Shown here one piece after another: positions 37,080-43,528 of a stretch of 43,528 nucleotides of DNA (the stretch's first letter is position 1; every line of letters begins with the position of its first letter). The notes beneath the pieces were generated by a model that was not told the DNA's origin, made no database searches, and saw nothing but the letters and a program-made list of their open reading frames with translations. Origin of the DNA: Xenococcaceae cyanobacterium MO_167.B27 (GTDB taxonomy: Bacteria; Cyanobacteriota; Cyanobacteriia; Cyanobacteriales; Xenococcaceae); the NCBI GenBank assembly GCA_030065935.1, contig JASJCP010000023.1, positions 1 through 43,528 of the forward strand. Reading direction: 5' to 3'. Made by a program: the position numbers and the translations under genes.

Positions 37080-37844
37080 ATGCCAGTTATTGACGCACCA
37101 TTGGAACTATGGTCAACTAGTAGCACAGACGACAAAGTAGCCGTGATTCGTGCAGTTTATAATCAGGTTCTCGGCAATCCTTACGTTATGGAAAGTGAAC
37201 GCCTAACTAGTGCTGAATCACAGTTATGTAATGGTACTCTCTCTGTAAGAGAATTTGTTCGTGCTGTAGCCAAATCCGACTTCTATCGCACTCGTTACTT
37301 TGAATCCTGCGCTCCTTATCGTTTTGTTGAGCTAAACTTTAAACACTTACTAGGACGCGCACCTAACGATCAAGCAGAACTCTCAGCCCATATTCAAATC
37401 TGCATTAACCAAGGTTACGAAGCAGAAATTGACTCCTATATCGACAGCGATGAATATTCTGAAAAGTTCGGTGATAATGTAGTTCCTTATTACATTGGGG
37501 CGAAAAGTGAAGTAGGGAAGAAACAACTTAACTATAACCGTACTTTATCCCTATTTAAAGGCTACGCAGAAGTAGATAGTGCGACCAAGTCTTCTGTGTT
37601 AGTAGATAGTATTGCCACAAATCTTCCAGTTAAAGCTACTCGCTCTCAAGCTAGTGGTCGAATTGCAGCTTATAAAGATGCAACAGAAAAAACTTTCAAA
37701 ATTGTGGTAAAAGGTTCTAAATTTGACGCTCCTCGTCGTGTTAGCACTACAGAATATATTGTTCCAGGGTCACGCATGACTCCCCAAATTCAGCGTATTA
37801 ACCGCACTGGAGCAAAAATTGTGAGCATCACCGAGATTGTCTAA
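37080..37844 (+). CDS. cpeD: Phycoerythrin-associated rod linker CpeD
   Basis: 254 residues. Linker domain (about 15-150) with VIRAVYNQVLGNPYVMESER and IDSYIDSDEYSEKFGDNVVP; C-terminal CpcD-like domain from about 197 (KTFKIVVKGSKFDAPRRVST, then RINRTGAKIVSITEIV). GGAGAAA (AGGAGAAAT) lies before the ATG. It connects successive phycoerythrin hexamers. It is the second gene of the operon, 126 bases after cpeC. Which of the two middle linkers is D and which is E is assigned from operon order in other cyanobacteria. Confidence 0.88.
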   Translation: MPVIDAPLELWSTSSTDDKVAVIRAVYNQVLGNPYVMESERLTSAESQLCNGTLSVREFVRAVAKSDFYRTRYFESCAPYRFVELNFKHLLGRAPNDQAELSAHIQICINQGYEAEIDSYIDSDEYSEKFGDNVVPYYIGAKSEVGKKQLNYNRTLSLFKGYAEVDSATKSSVLVDSIATNLPVKATRSQASGRIAAYKDATEKTFKIVVKGSKFDAPRRVSTTEYIVPGSRMTPQIQRINRTGAKIVSITEIV

Positions 37845-37847
37845 TTA

Positions 37848-37934
37848 AGGATTGAGGAGTAAGGAGTGAGGAGTGAGGAAAATATCCTATTACCTGTTAC
37901 CTCCTCATCCTTCATCCCTCATACCTCATCCCTT
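37848..37934 (+). promoter_or_regulatory. Purine/pyrimidine inverted repeat between cpeD and cpeE
   Basis: A GGATTGAGGAGTAAGGAG-type purine block (37848-37879) is followed by a CCTCCTCATCCTTCATCCC-type block (37900-37932). The two are largely complementary with GU wobbles. A long imperfect stem here could end or process the operon transcript between cpeD and cpeE. It may also be inserted short-repeat DNA. Confidence 0.4.
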
Positions 37935-37983
37935 TTTTGACGCTAAATCATCAACTACTAATTTAGATTCAGGAGAAAGTTTC

Positions 37984-38748
37984 ATGTCATTGTGGGTTCA
38001 AGATACTAATGTAATCGAACTGCGTCCTAATTTTACTGAAGATGACTTACAACAAGTTATTCGCGCAGTCTATAAGCAAGTTTTAGGCAATGCTCATCTC
38101 TTAGAAGGTGATCGCCTAACTAGTGCAGAATCTCTATTACGTAATGGAGATACCACTGTTCGAGGCTTTGTGCGTCTAGTAGGACAGTCGGAACTATATC
38201 AAACTCAATTTTTTAACAATTCTTCTCAATATCGTTTTATTGAACTGAATTGTAAGCACTTCTTGGGACGCGCACCAAAGGATCAAGTAGAAATTGCTCG
38301 TCATGTTCTGATTTATAATGAACAAGGTTATGCAGCAGACATTGATTCTTATATTGATAGTGACGAATATACTACAAATTTCGGTGAAAACATTGTTCCC
38401 TATGCTTGTAGCACTACCACTCAAGTAGGTAACAAAAACATCGATTTTAATCGTGCTTTCAGTTTATTCCGTGGGGATGCTACTAGTGATAGTGGAAAGT
38501 CCGCTCGTTTAATTACTGATGTAGCTTCTAACCTATCTTCCAAAATTGTTGCACCACCCAAAGGTAGTGGTAATGTGAGCAACACTGGTAAGCGTTTTCG
38601 CATAGTCACTCTTAAAGTAGGTAGCGGTGCTAACTATCGTCGTAGCAGTTCTACTTTTGAAGTAAGTTATAGTCAATTGAGTCAAAAGATTCAAAATATT
38701 CACAAACTAGGTGGCAAAATTGTCAGTATTACTGAAGTTACCAACTAG
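37984..38748 (+). CDS. cpeE: Phycoerythrin-associated rod linker CpeE
   Basis: 254 residues from the ATG at 37984, chosen because CAGGAGAAAG precedes it and the protein then starts at MSLWVQDTNVIELRPNFTED, like other linkers. The longer open frame from 37873 crosses the repeat block and is discarded. Linker domain at about 15-150 (VIRAVYKQVLGNAHLLEGDR; IDSYIDSDEYTTNFGENIVP); CpcD-like domain from about 200 (KRFRIVTLKVGSGANYRRSS). It binds distal phycoerythrin hexamers. Followed 75 bases later by cpeS, with a stem-loop in the gap. Confidence 0.87.
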   Translation: MSLWVQDTNVIELRPNFTEDDLQQVIRAVYKQVLGNAHLLEGDRLTSAESLLRNGDTTVRGFVRLVGQSELYQTQFFNNSSQYRFIELNCKHFLGRAPKDQVEIARHVLIYNEQGYAADIDSYIDSDEYTTNFGENIVPYACSTTTQVGNKNIDFNRAFSLFRGDATSDSGKSARLITDVASNLSSKIVAPPKGSGNVSNTGKRFRIVTLKVGSGANYRRSSSTFEVSYSQLSQKIQNIHKLGGKIVSITEVTN

Positions 38749-38761
38749 ATAAAACCCTTGG

Positions 38762-38783
38762 GGCAATTGATTAATTAATTGCC
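38762..38783 (+). terminator. Stem-loop between cpeE and cpeS
   Basis: GGCAATT (38762-38768) pairs with AATTGCC (38777-38783) around an 8-base loop, and can be lengthened by G/C and GU pairs; AAAATTTT follows. It may cause partial termination or processing so that linkers are made in excess of the lyase and regulator proteins, as reported for cpe operons elsewhere. Confidence 0.5.
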
Positions 38784-38823
38784 TCAAAATTTTGGGATAA
38801 ATAATTAAAAAATCACTAAATAA

Positions 38824-39357
38824 ATGGATATTAATGAGTTTGTTGAAATGTCTTTGGGGCGTTGGCGATCGCAAAGAAGTACGCATCATTTAGCCTTTGC
38901 TCATTTTGAAGAAGTAACATCTACTATTGATATTGAAGCTTTACCTACTGAGGATTCTAAAGTCATTGAATTATGTAAAACTCACGATATTGATCCTCAG
39001 TTAGCTTGTAGTCCTTTTAAAATGAGTTGGGAAGGAGAATCGGATTGGGAAGAAGAAGAAACCATGGCAGGTTCGACAATTTTAGTACCAATTCCCGATA
39101 GAAAAAATCTTACCAAAGGCAGACTGTTAAGGGAACAAGGTTATGCAGAAACTATCCCTTCTATTGGAGAATATCAGATAGGAGAAGATGGAACTTTTTT
39201 GTTAGTAACTAAATATGATCGTGCAGCAGCAGAAGAAAAGATTTGGTTTGCTACTCCTAATTTGCGGTTTCGGGTTTCTTTGATTAAAACTAGTAATGGG
39301 CAAGGAGTTACTACAGCTTCTTTCTCCTCAGAAATTCGTTCTTTAAATAATAAGTAG
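38824..39357 (+). CDS. cpeS: Phycobiliprotein lyase CpeS (CpcS/CpeS family)
   Basis: 177 residues. The N-terminal family signature MDINEFVEMSLGRWRSQRST HHLAF is present (a lipocalin-type beta-barrel start), followed by AGSTILVPIPDRKNLTKGRL and the strand IWFATPNLRFRVSLI. It attaches phycoerythrobilin to the conserved Cys-82-type site of phycoerythrin subunits. It works with CpeT in the same operon. It is 75 bases after cpeE and 47 bases before cpeT. Confidence 0.92.
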   Translation: MDINEFVEMSLGRWRSQRSTHHLAFAHFEEVTSTIDIEALPTEDSKVIELCKTHDIDPQLACSPFKMSWEGESDWEEEETMAGSTILVPIPDRKNLTKGRLLREQGYAETIPSIGEYQIGEDGTFLLVTKYDRAAAEEKIWFATPNLRFRVSLIKTSNGQGVTTASFSSEIRSLNNK

Positions 39358-39404
39358 TAATAGTAGATTACCTAATTGTAAATCATTTTTTCAGAAAATT
39401 TAAA

Positions 39405-40031
39405 ATGTCAATAAATGAGGATAACTCTTCTGAAAAAGAAGGCAGTCTGCTAATAGATTTAGCCCTAGTGATGGCAGGGGATTTTAGTAACCAGAAACAA
39501 TCCTTAGCAGATTCTAGAAATTACGCTCATATTCATATTTTTTTTCGTCCTCTCCCCTGGGAATTTTTTTCAGCGATCGGTTTTTATTCCGAACAAGTAT
39601 ATGATTACGATCTTTGGACTCCCTATCGTCAAGGAGTACATCGCTTAATAGACCGAGGGAATGATATTTACATTGAGAACTATAGTCTGAAAGATGCCAT
39701 GCTCTATGCAGGCTCAGGACACAATAGAGATATCCTGAAAACCATTACCCCAGAGTGTATTAAGCGTCGTTACAACTGCTCTATGGTTTTTAAGCGAGAG
39801 GGAGAGATATTTCGCGGTAGTGTTGAACCAGGAAATCAATGTCTGATAACAAAACAAGGAATAGAAACCTATCTTGTCAGTGATGTTGAAATAACTCAAA
39901 CAACCTGGGTAAGTTGGGATAGAGGGATAAATCCCGCCACAGGAGAACAAGTTTGGGGTTCAGCAAAAGGACCTCTGAAATTTGAGAAAAAAACCAGTTT
40001 TGCTAGTGAATTACCTTTATCGAATCTGTAA
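39405..40031 (+). CDS. cpeT: Phycobiliprotein lyase CpeT (CpcT/CpeT family)
   Basis: 208 residues, typical for the family. Recognisable blocks are LALVMAGDFSNQKQSLADSR, HIFFRPLPWEFFSAIGFYSE, QVYDYDLWTPYRQGVHRL and YNCSMVFKREGEIFRGSVEP. It attaches phycoerythrobilin to the beta-subunit Cys-165-type site. No signal peptide or membrane segment. Ends 28 bases before cpeR and has HIP1-like GCGATCGG inside. Order cpeS-cpeT-cpeR matches Fremyella. Confidence 0.92.
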   Translation: MSINEDNSSEKEGSLLIDLALVMAGDFSNQKQSLADSRNYAHIHIFFRPLPWEFFSAIGFYSEQVYDYDLWTPYRQGVHRLIDRGNDIYIENYSLKDAMLYAGSGHNRDILKTITPECIKRRYNCSMVFKREGEIFRGSVEPGNQCLITKQGIETYLVSDVEITQTTWVSWDRGINPATGEQVWGSAKGPLKFEKKTSFASELPLSNL

Positions 40032-40059
40032 ATATACTAGTCATTAAGGCAAAAAGTAG

Positions 40060-40395
40060 ATGATAACCTCGGAACTTAAGCAAAGTATGCTTCCCCCAGT
40101 AGCCCACAAAAAAATGCAAGCATGGATTAGAAGCAGACATCTAATTTGTTCTGGTAATTTTTTTATTTTTGAAACTTTAGAGTATTCTACCGTTGAGCGA
40201 TTTGAAGAATGTGTCAAAAGTTTGGGTGGTAGTTTAATTTCTGTTGACCCTATTAAAAAAGTTTGGATCGGTAATCATCGTCAGGTAATCCTTTATCAAG
40301 CTAAAGCGAGTTTACATACCCCTCATCACGAACTCAAACAGTATTGGATTAAATACGGTGGCTTTTACACTAGATTCGACGAACGTTCTTGTTAA
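40060..40395 (+). CDS. cpeR: Phycoerythrin gene activator CpeR
   Basis: 111 residues. It matches the small CpeR family: AWIRSRHLICSGNFFIFETL, TVERFEECVKSLGG and NHRQVILYQAK. CpeR is needed to turn on cpeBA and other phycoerythrin genes in green light; no DNA-binding fold is obvious and its mechanism is not settled. Being last in the cpeCDEST unit lets phycoerythrin linker expression switch on the pigment genes. The operon continues with a seventh gene 46 bases later. cpeBA is not in this window. Confidence 0.92.
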   Translation: MITSELKQSMLPPVAHKKMQAWIRSRHLICSGNFFIFETLEYSTVERFEECVKSLGGSLISVDPIKKVWIGNHRQVILYQAKASLHTPHHELKQYWIKYGGFYTRFDERSC

Positions 40396-40441
40396 ATACT
40401 GCTAACAAGATTAATTACATAAAAATAATCGGAGCAAAATC

Positions 40442-41521
40442 ATGAATAATACCTTTATTAGTCCCGTAATCACTAACGCATCTGAACTAGGAGTTAGTTT
40501 TTATGAAGATAGCGATCGCCTAGAATTATATCCGAAGAATTCTGTGGAAGAAGTAGAAACTGTAATTCGTGCTGTTTATCGGCAAGTTTTAGGTAATGCT
40601 TATGTCATGGAAAGTGAACGCTTATCTATTCCTGAATCTCAACTGAAACAAGGTGAAATTAGCATCAGAGAATTTGTCCGCCAAGTAGCAAAATCAGAAC
40701 TATATCGCTCTCGTTTCGCTGACAATTGTCCTCGTTATCGTAGTATTGAGCTTAATTTTAAACATCTTCTAGGACGTGCGCCAGAAAGTTATGCAGAAAT
40801 GCAAGCTCACAGCCAGATCTTAGACGAAAGTGGTTTTGAAGCTGATATTGATTCTTATATTGATAGCGATGAATATCAAGATAATTATGGAGAAAACATA
40901 GTTCCTTATTATCGCGGTTACAAGACTCAAACTGGCAAAAGTATGGTTGGCTTTACCCATCTTTTTAAAATTTTACGAGGAGCATCTAGTAGTGATAAAA
41001 ACCTGATTCAAGGTAACTATTCTCGTTTAAATAGTTCTATCATCACCAATACTCCTAGTAGCTTTATTCCTCCTTCTACTAGTAATAGTTATGGTGGTAT
41101 AACTGATATCAGTAAACTGATTGCTAATGCAGTAAATATTAAGAACACTATCTCTATCTCAACACCGTTAGGAGCAGGCAATAATCTGGCTTCTTCAGGG
41201 GCTAATTATGAGTTACAGCAAAAAGATCGCGAACAAAAGCAAACAATAGAAGAACTAGAACAAAAGCTCAAAAATATTCGTCCTTTTGCTGCGATCGGTG
41301 CAGCAGAATTAAATAAATATCAGTCTCAAACTGCTGAAGTTGATAATAATCAAACAATTCCTCAAAGTAATAACTATGGAATTTATAGGGATTTAAAACG
41401 CCAAACAGAAGAGCAAGAAAAAATTATTGCTAATCTAGAAAATAAGTTGGCTGATGCACAACGTTTTGCATCTATTGGTGAAGCACGTCTTAACAAGTGG
41501 CGGAATCGCGTCTTTTTCTAA
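40442..41521 (+). CDS. CpeC-like rod linker with a coiled-coil C-terminal extension instead of a CpcD domain
   Basis: 359 residues. Residues 15-185 are a linker domain close to CpeC (VIRAVYRQVLGNAYVMESER; IELNFKHLLGRAPE; YYRGYKTQTGKSMVGFTHLF), the same pattern as the first gene of the operon. In place of the CpcD cap there is a Ser/Asn-rich hinge (190-255) and two copies of a coiled-coil motif at about 257-294 and 319-355, each ending in RPFAAIGAAELNKYQ or RFASIGEARLNKWR. It lies 46 bases after cpeR and shares its promoter by context. Which cpe-type linker it should be named after is unclear, so no symbol is given. It may terminate rods or tie them to another structure. Confidence 0.85.
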   Translation: MNNTFISPVITNASELGVSFYEDSDRLELYPKNSVEEVETVIRAVYRQVLGNAYVMESERLSIPESQLKQGEISIREFVRQVAKSELYRSRFADNCPRYRSIELNFKHLLGRAPESYAEMQAHSQILDESGFEADIDSYIDSDEYQDNYGENIVPYYRGYKTQTGKSMVGFTHLFKILRGASSSDKNLIQGNYSRLNSSIITNTPSSFIPPSTSNSYGGITDISKLIANAVNIKNTISISTPLGAGNNLASSGANYELQQKDREQKQTIEELEQKLKNIRPFAAIGAAELNKYQSQTAEVDNNQTIPQSNNYGIYRDLKRQTEEQEKIIANLENKLADAQRFASIGEARLNKWRNRVFF

Positions 41522-41790
41522 AGGGTTGCTAACAACAGCTAATTGCCAGAATAATTATTAAAATGTAAAGCTTTTCTCTTAGGAGTCCTCTCTTAATCTA
41601 TACTGTTGAATTAAAGTATATTGGGGGAGGACTTGATATTAGTAGCAAACAAAAGCCCTAATAGTTTTCAAGAAATAGCAGAAAATAAATTGAAACTTAA
41701 TTTTGTCGTTTCTACTTTAACTTTACAAAAGTTATCTGAACTTGCGAAACAAATTAATAGCGCAATCTAATCTCAATTATCCAAAATAGT

Positions 41791-42080
41791 TGGAGAGATA
41801 TATACCAAATTGTAGGTTGGGTTGAGGGACGAAACCCAACATAGACAGGTAATTGTTAGGTTGCACTAATACCAATTCTTGTGAGTTAGTTAGAGAGATA
41901 TACCAAATTGTAGGTTGGGTTGCGCTGTGCGGTCTTGGGCTCCCGCTTACAAGCTCTTGAAATGAATTCAAGAGACAGCGGATCGGCTTTCCCCCCGAAG
42001 CACCTTTCGGGTATAAGAGGGACGAAACTCAACATAGATAAGTAATTGTTGGGTTCTGCGTTCTTAGTTTAACCCAACCT
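41791..42080. repeat. Tandem GTTGGGTT/ACCCAAC repeat cluster
   Basis: Copy 1 (about 41791-41868) and copy 2 (about 41891-42060) share AGATATACCAAATTGTAGG, then GTTGGGTTG, then AGGGACGAAACCCAACATAG with small changes. Copy 2 is split by an insert. The words GTTGGGTT and AACCCAAC form a stem. This repeat type is common in cyanobacterial intergenic DNA. Confidence 0.7.
41923..42017. mobile_element. 95-bp insertion inside repeat copy 2
   Basis: Copy 1 runs GTTGGGTTG directly into AGGGACG; in copy 2 these are parted by 95 bases, which marks an insertion. The block has an 8-bp stem CTCTTGAA (41954-41961) with TTCAAGAG (41967-41974) and a second stem CCCGAA/TTCGGG near 41994-42011. No reading frame. 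It may be a miniature palindromic mobile element. Confidence 0.55.
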
Positions 42081-42517
42081 ACCAAGTCTAACAGCGTTGC
42101 AGCTAATTGATAAAATTTCTATAGCTTGTAAGTTAAATGATAAATTGTATTCAATTAGGACAAAAAAAGTAGATAATTTGGTAAATTTGCAGTTCGATTA
42201 GAGAACTTTAGAGAATAAACAACCATATTGTAATCATTCAATGTGTTTATTACCAAAATAATTGCCACAATCTTTACTACGATTGCCAAAACAACCAACA
42301 TTAAATTATCAATATCAACAGCCAATAAAATCATAAAAAGCACTAATTGTTTATGTACCGAAAGTAAATTATCTTTTGCATCATGGCTGTATTCAAAATA
42401 GGATACTGAGTTTTAGCTTTTTTAGATTTCTATTGTTTAGTTTATAGTAATTACAGGTTTTATTGCTAGATATTATTGGTGAATAATAGGTTTTAATTAA
42501 ATATTTGGAGAAAAAAT

Positions 42518-43528
42518 ATGCCACGGAAAAGACGCAAATCTGTCCCTGACAACAATACAATTCTTGACAAAAAACAGATAGGAATATCTCTGACTTATGC
42601 TGCGTTAAAAAATCTCAACTCTATGGTAGAAGAGACAGGGCTATCGAAATCAAAATTGATTGAGGGTTTAGTTACAGGAAAAATAAAAACTGCTGATAAA
42701 ACCAAGGTCAACCTTGAATCTGAAGTTTTAGCTTCTGACTCCGATAAAACACCAGAAAATATCCAAAAGTTAGAAACTAAATTAGCAGAGCAAGTTGCTA
42801 ATTACCAGACTCTAGAGCAAACTTCAAATCAGCAACTAGAGAAAATTAAAGAATTAGAAAATCAGCTTAAGAAACTAGAAGAAGAAAATCAATTAATTGA
42901 GCCAATAGAACCACAATTATCTGAAGAGCAGTCACAAGAAAAATCTTGGAAAAATCAACTGCAAGAAACTCAAAATAAGTTAGCAGTAGTAGAACAAGAA
43001 CTACAACAAAAGCAGTCTGAAATCGAAAAATATACTCAAGAATATCAGACTTTACAACAATCTGTAACTGAAACAGAAAAACAACTAACAGAAGCTAAAC
43101 AAGAATCACAATCTCACCAACAACAAAATCAAGAATTACAAGAACAATTATCTCAGCAAAAAACACTTACAGAATCTTGGGAACAACAAGTTACAGACAA
43201 AGATAATGAAATTAGCAATCTGAATCAGCAACTAGAGCAAAATCGCCTTGAGAGCGAAGCACAAAATCAAGTTCAGCAGAATTTACAACAGCAAATCGAT
43301 AGCTTAGAAGCACAATTGTCTCAACAACAAGAAACCGCTCAATCTTGGGAACAGCAAGTTACAGAAAAAGATAATCAACTGCATCAGATTCAACAACAAT
43401 TAGAACAAAGTCACAATACTATTACTCAACTAGAACAAAATCAACACAGCTTACAACAGCAAGTTACAGACAAAGATAATCAACTGCATCAGATTCAACA
43501 ACAATTAGAACAAAGTCACAATACTATT
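42518..43528 (+). CDS. Ribbon-helix-helix-like / long coiled-coil repeat protein, 3' end beyond the window
   Basis: 337 codons from the ATG at 42518, which follows TTTGGAG, with the frame open to the window end. The basic N terminus (MPRKRRKS) is followed by a short segment KKQIGISLTYAALKNLNSMV and SKSKLIEGLVTGK that has the pattern of a ribbon-helix-helix DNA-binding domain (about 19-56). From about 85 on, the protein is an uninterrupted Gln/Glu-rich heptad coiled coil. Near the end two 35-residue units (QQVTxKDNQLHQIQQQLEQS and on) are almost identical, 105 bases apart. A nucleoid or filament-like role, or a plasmid KfrA-type role, is possible; the function is unknown. Total length is not known. 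Confidence 0.8.
   Translation, partial: MPRKRRKSVPDNNTILDKKQIGISLTYAALKNLNSMVEETGLSKSKLIEGLVTGKIKTADKTKVNLESEVLASDSDKTPENIQKLETKLAEQVANYQTLEQTSNQQLEKIKELENQLKKLEEENQLIEPIEPQLSEEQSQEKSWKNQLQETQNKLAVVEQELQQKQSEIEKYTQEYQTLQQSVTETEKQLTEAKQESQSHQQQNQELQEQLSQQKTLTESWEQQVTDKDNEISNLNQQLEQNRLESEAQNQVQQNLQQQIDSLEAQLSQQQETAQSWEQQVTEKDNQLHQIQQQLEQSHNTITQLEQNQHSLQQQVTDKDNQLHQIQQQLEQSHNTI

Larger units (their letters stand above)
41522..42517. other. Intergenic region with repeat cluster and a possible small frame
   Basis: 996 bases. From 41621 to 41770 a short frame with start TTG codes about 49 residues (ANKSPNSFQEIAENKLKLNF and on); it has weak support. From 41791 to 42080 lie GTTGGGTT-type repeats and an inserted 95-bp block. 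A 62-codon hydrophobic minus-strand frame at 42155-42343 has a GTG start and no ribosome site, so I do not call it. Confidence 0.55.

Noticed and set aside
42155-42343. Hydrophobic 62-codon minus-strand frame
   Set aside because: GTG start without a ribosome-binding site in AT-rich DNA; AT-rich sequence easily gives Leu/Ile/Val frames. Could be revisited if conserved.

Overview
The window is chromosomal DNA from a low-GC cyanobacterium that makes phycoerythrin. The octamer GCGATCGC (HIP1) and its core recur in and between genes. Several genes are cyanobacterial housekeeping families (phylloquinone-type MenG, a PDZ/radical-SAM/DUF512 protein, DUF445). The right third carries a phycoerythrin linker, lyase and regulator operon in the order cpeC-cpeD-cpeE-cpeS-cpeT-cpeR, followed by an unusual extra rod linker. 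No rRNA, tRNA or CRISPR array was recognised. The species cannot be named from the sequence alone.

Left accessory part (1-7400): dispersed repeats, a 58-codon small gene, a CPCC/DUF6714 protein, a soluble M48 peptidase, a decayed IS605/TnpB-type element with a frameshifted ribbon-helix-helix gene, a radical SAM protein, and a compact type II restriction-modification pair (C5 methyltransferase then HNH nuclease). Core and envelope part (7400-25520): a secreted FAD oxidoreductase, a MerR regulator fused to a pentapeptide-repeat domain, menG, a DUF445 membrane protein, a dihydroorotase homologue lacking most metal ligands, a GH13 glycosidase, a small RTX-repeat protein behind a 0.9-kb untranslated stretch, a secreted WD40 protein, ridA, a coiled-coil protein, coaD, a Kir-type potassium channel, a membrane M48 protease and two divergent SDR proteins.

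25600-27640 looks like a decayed mobile or accessory island: a serine-recombinase-family protein whose nucleophile and arginines appear to be missing, an IS630 transposase remnant and a truncated glycosyltransferase. Then come pyrG and carB (pyrimidine and arginine nucleotide metabolism), with a short palindromic repeat inserted in frame inside carB.

34459-41521 holds a TPR protein that stops where a CHAT domain would be expected, a 0.68-kb leader, and the phycoerythrin operon. CpeC, CpeD and CpeE assemble phycoerythrin hexamers into rods, CpeS and CpeT attach phycoerythrobilin, and CpeR activates phycoerythrin gene expression. The seventh gene is a CpeC paralogue in which the CpcD cap domain is replaced by a duplicated coiled-coil motif. 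The last kilobases hold an intergenic repeat cluster, one copy of which is split by a 95-bp insertion. After it comes the start of a long coiled-coil protein with an N-terminal ribbon-helix-helix-like segment and near-identical 105-bp tandem repeats, cut off by the window end.

The strongest leads are the MerR-pentapeptide fusion, the CpcD-less linker, the RHH/coiled-coil repeat protein and two catalytically degenerate enzyme homologues.
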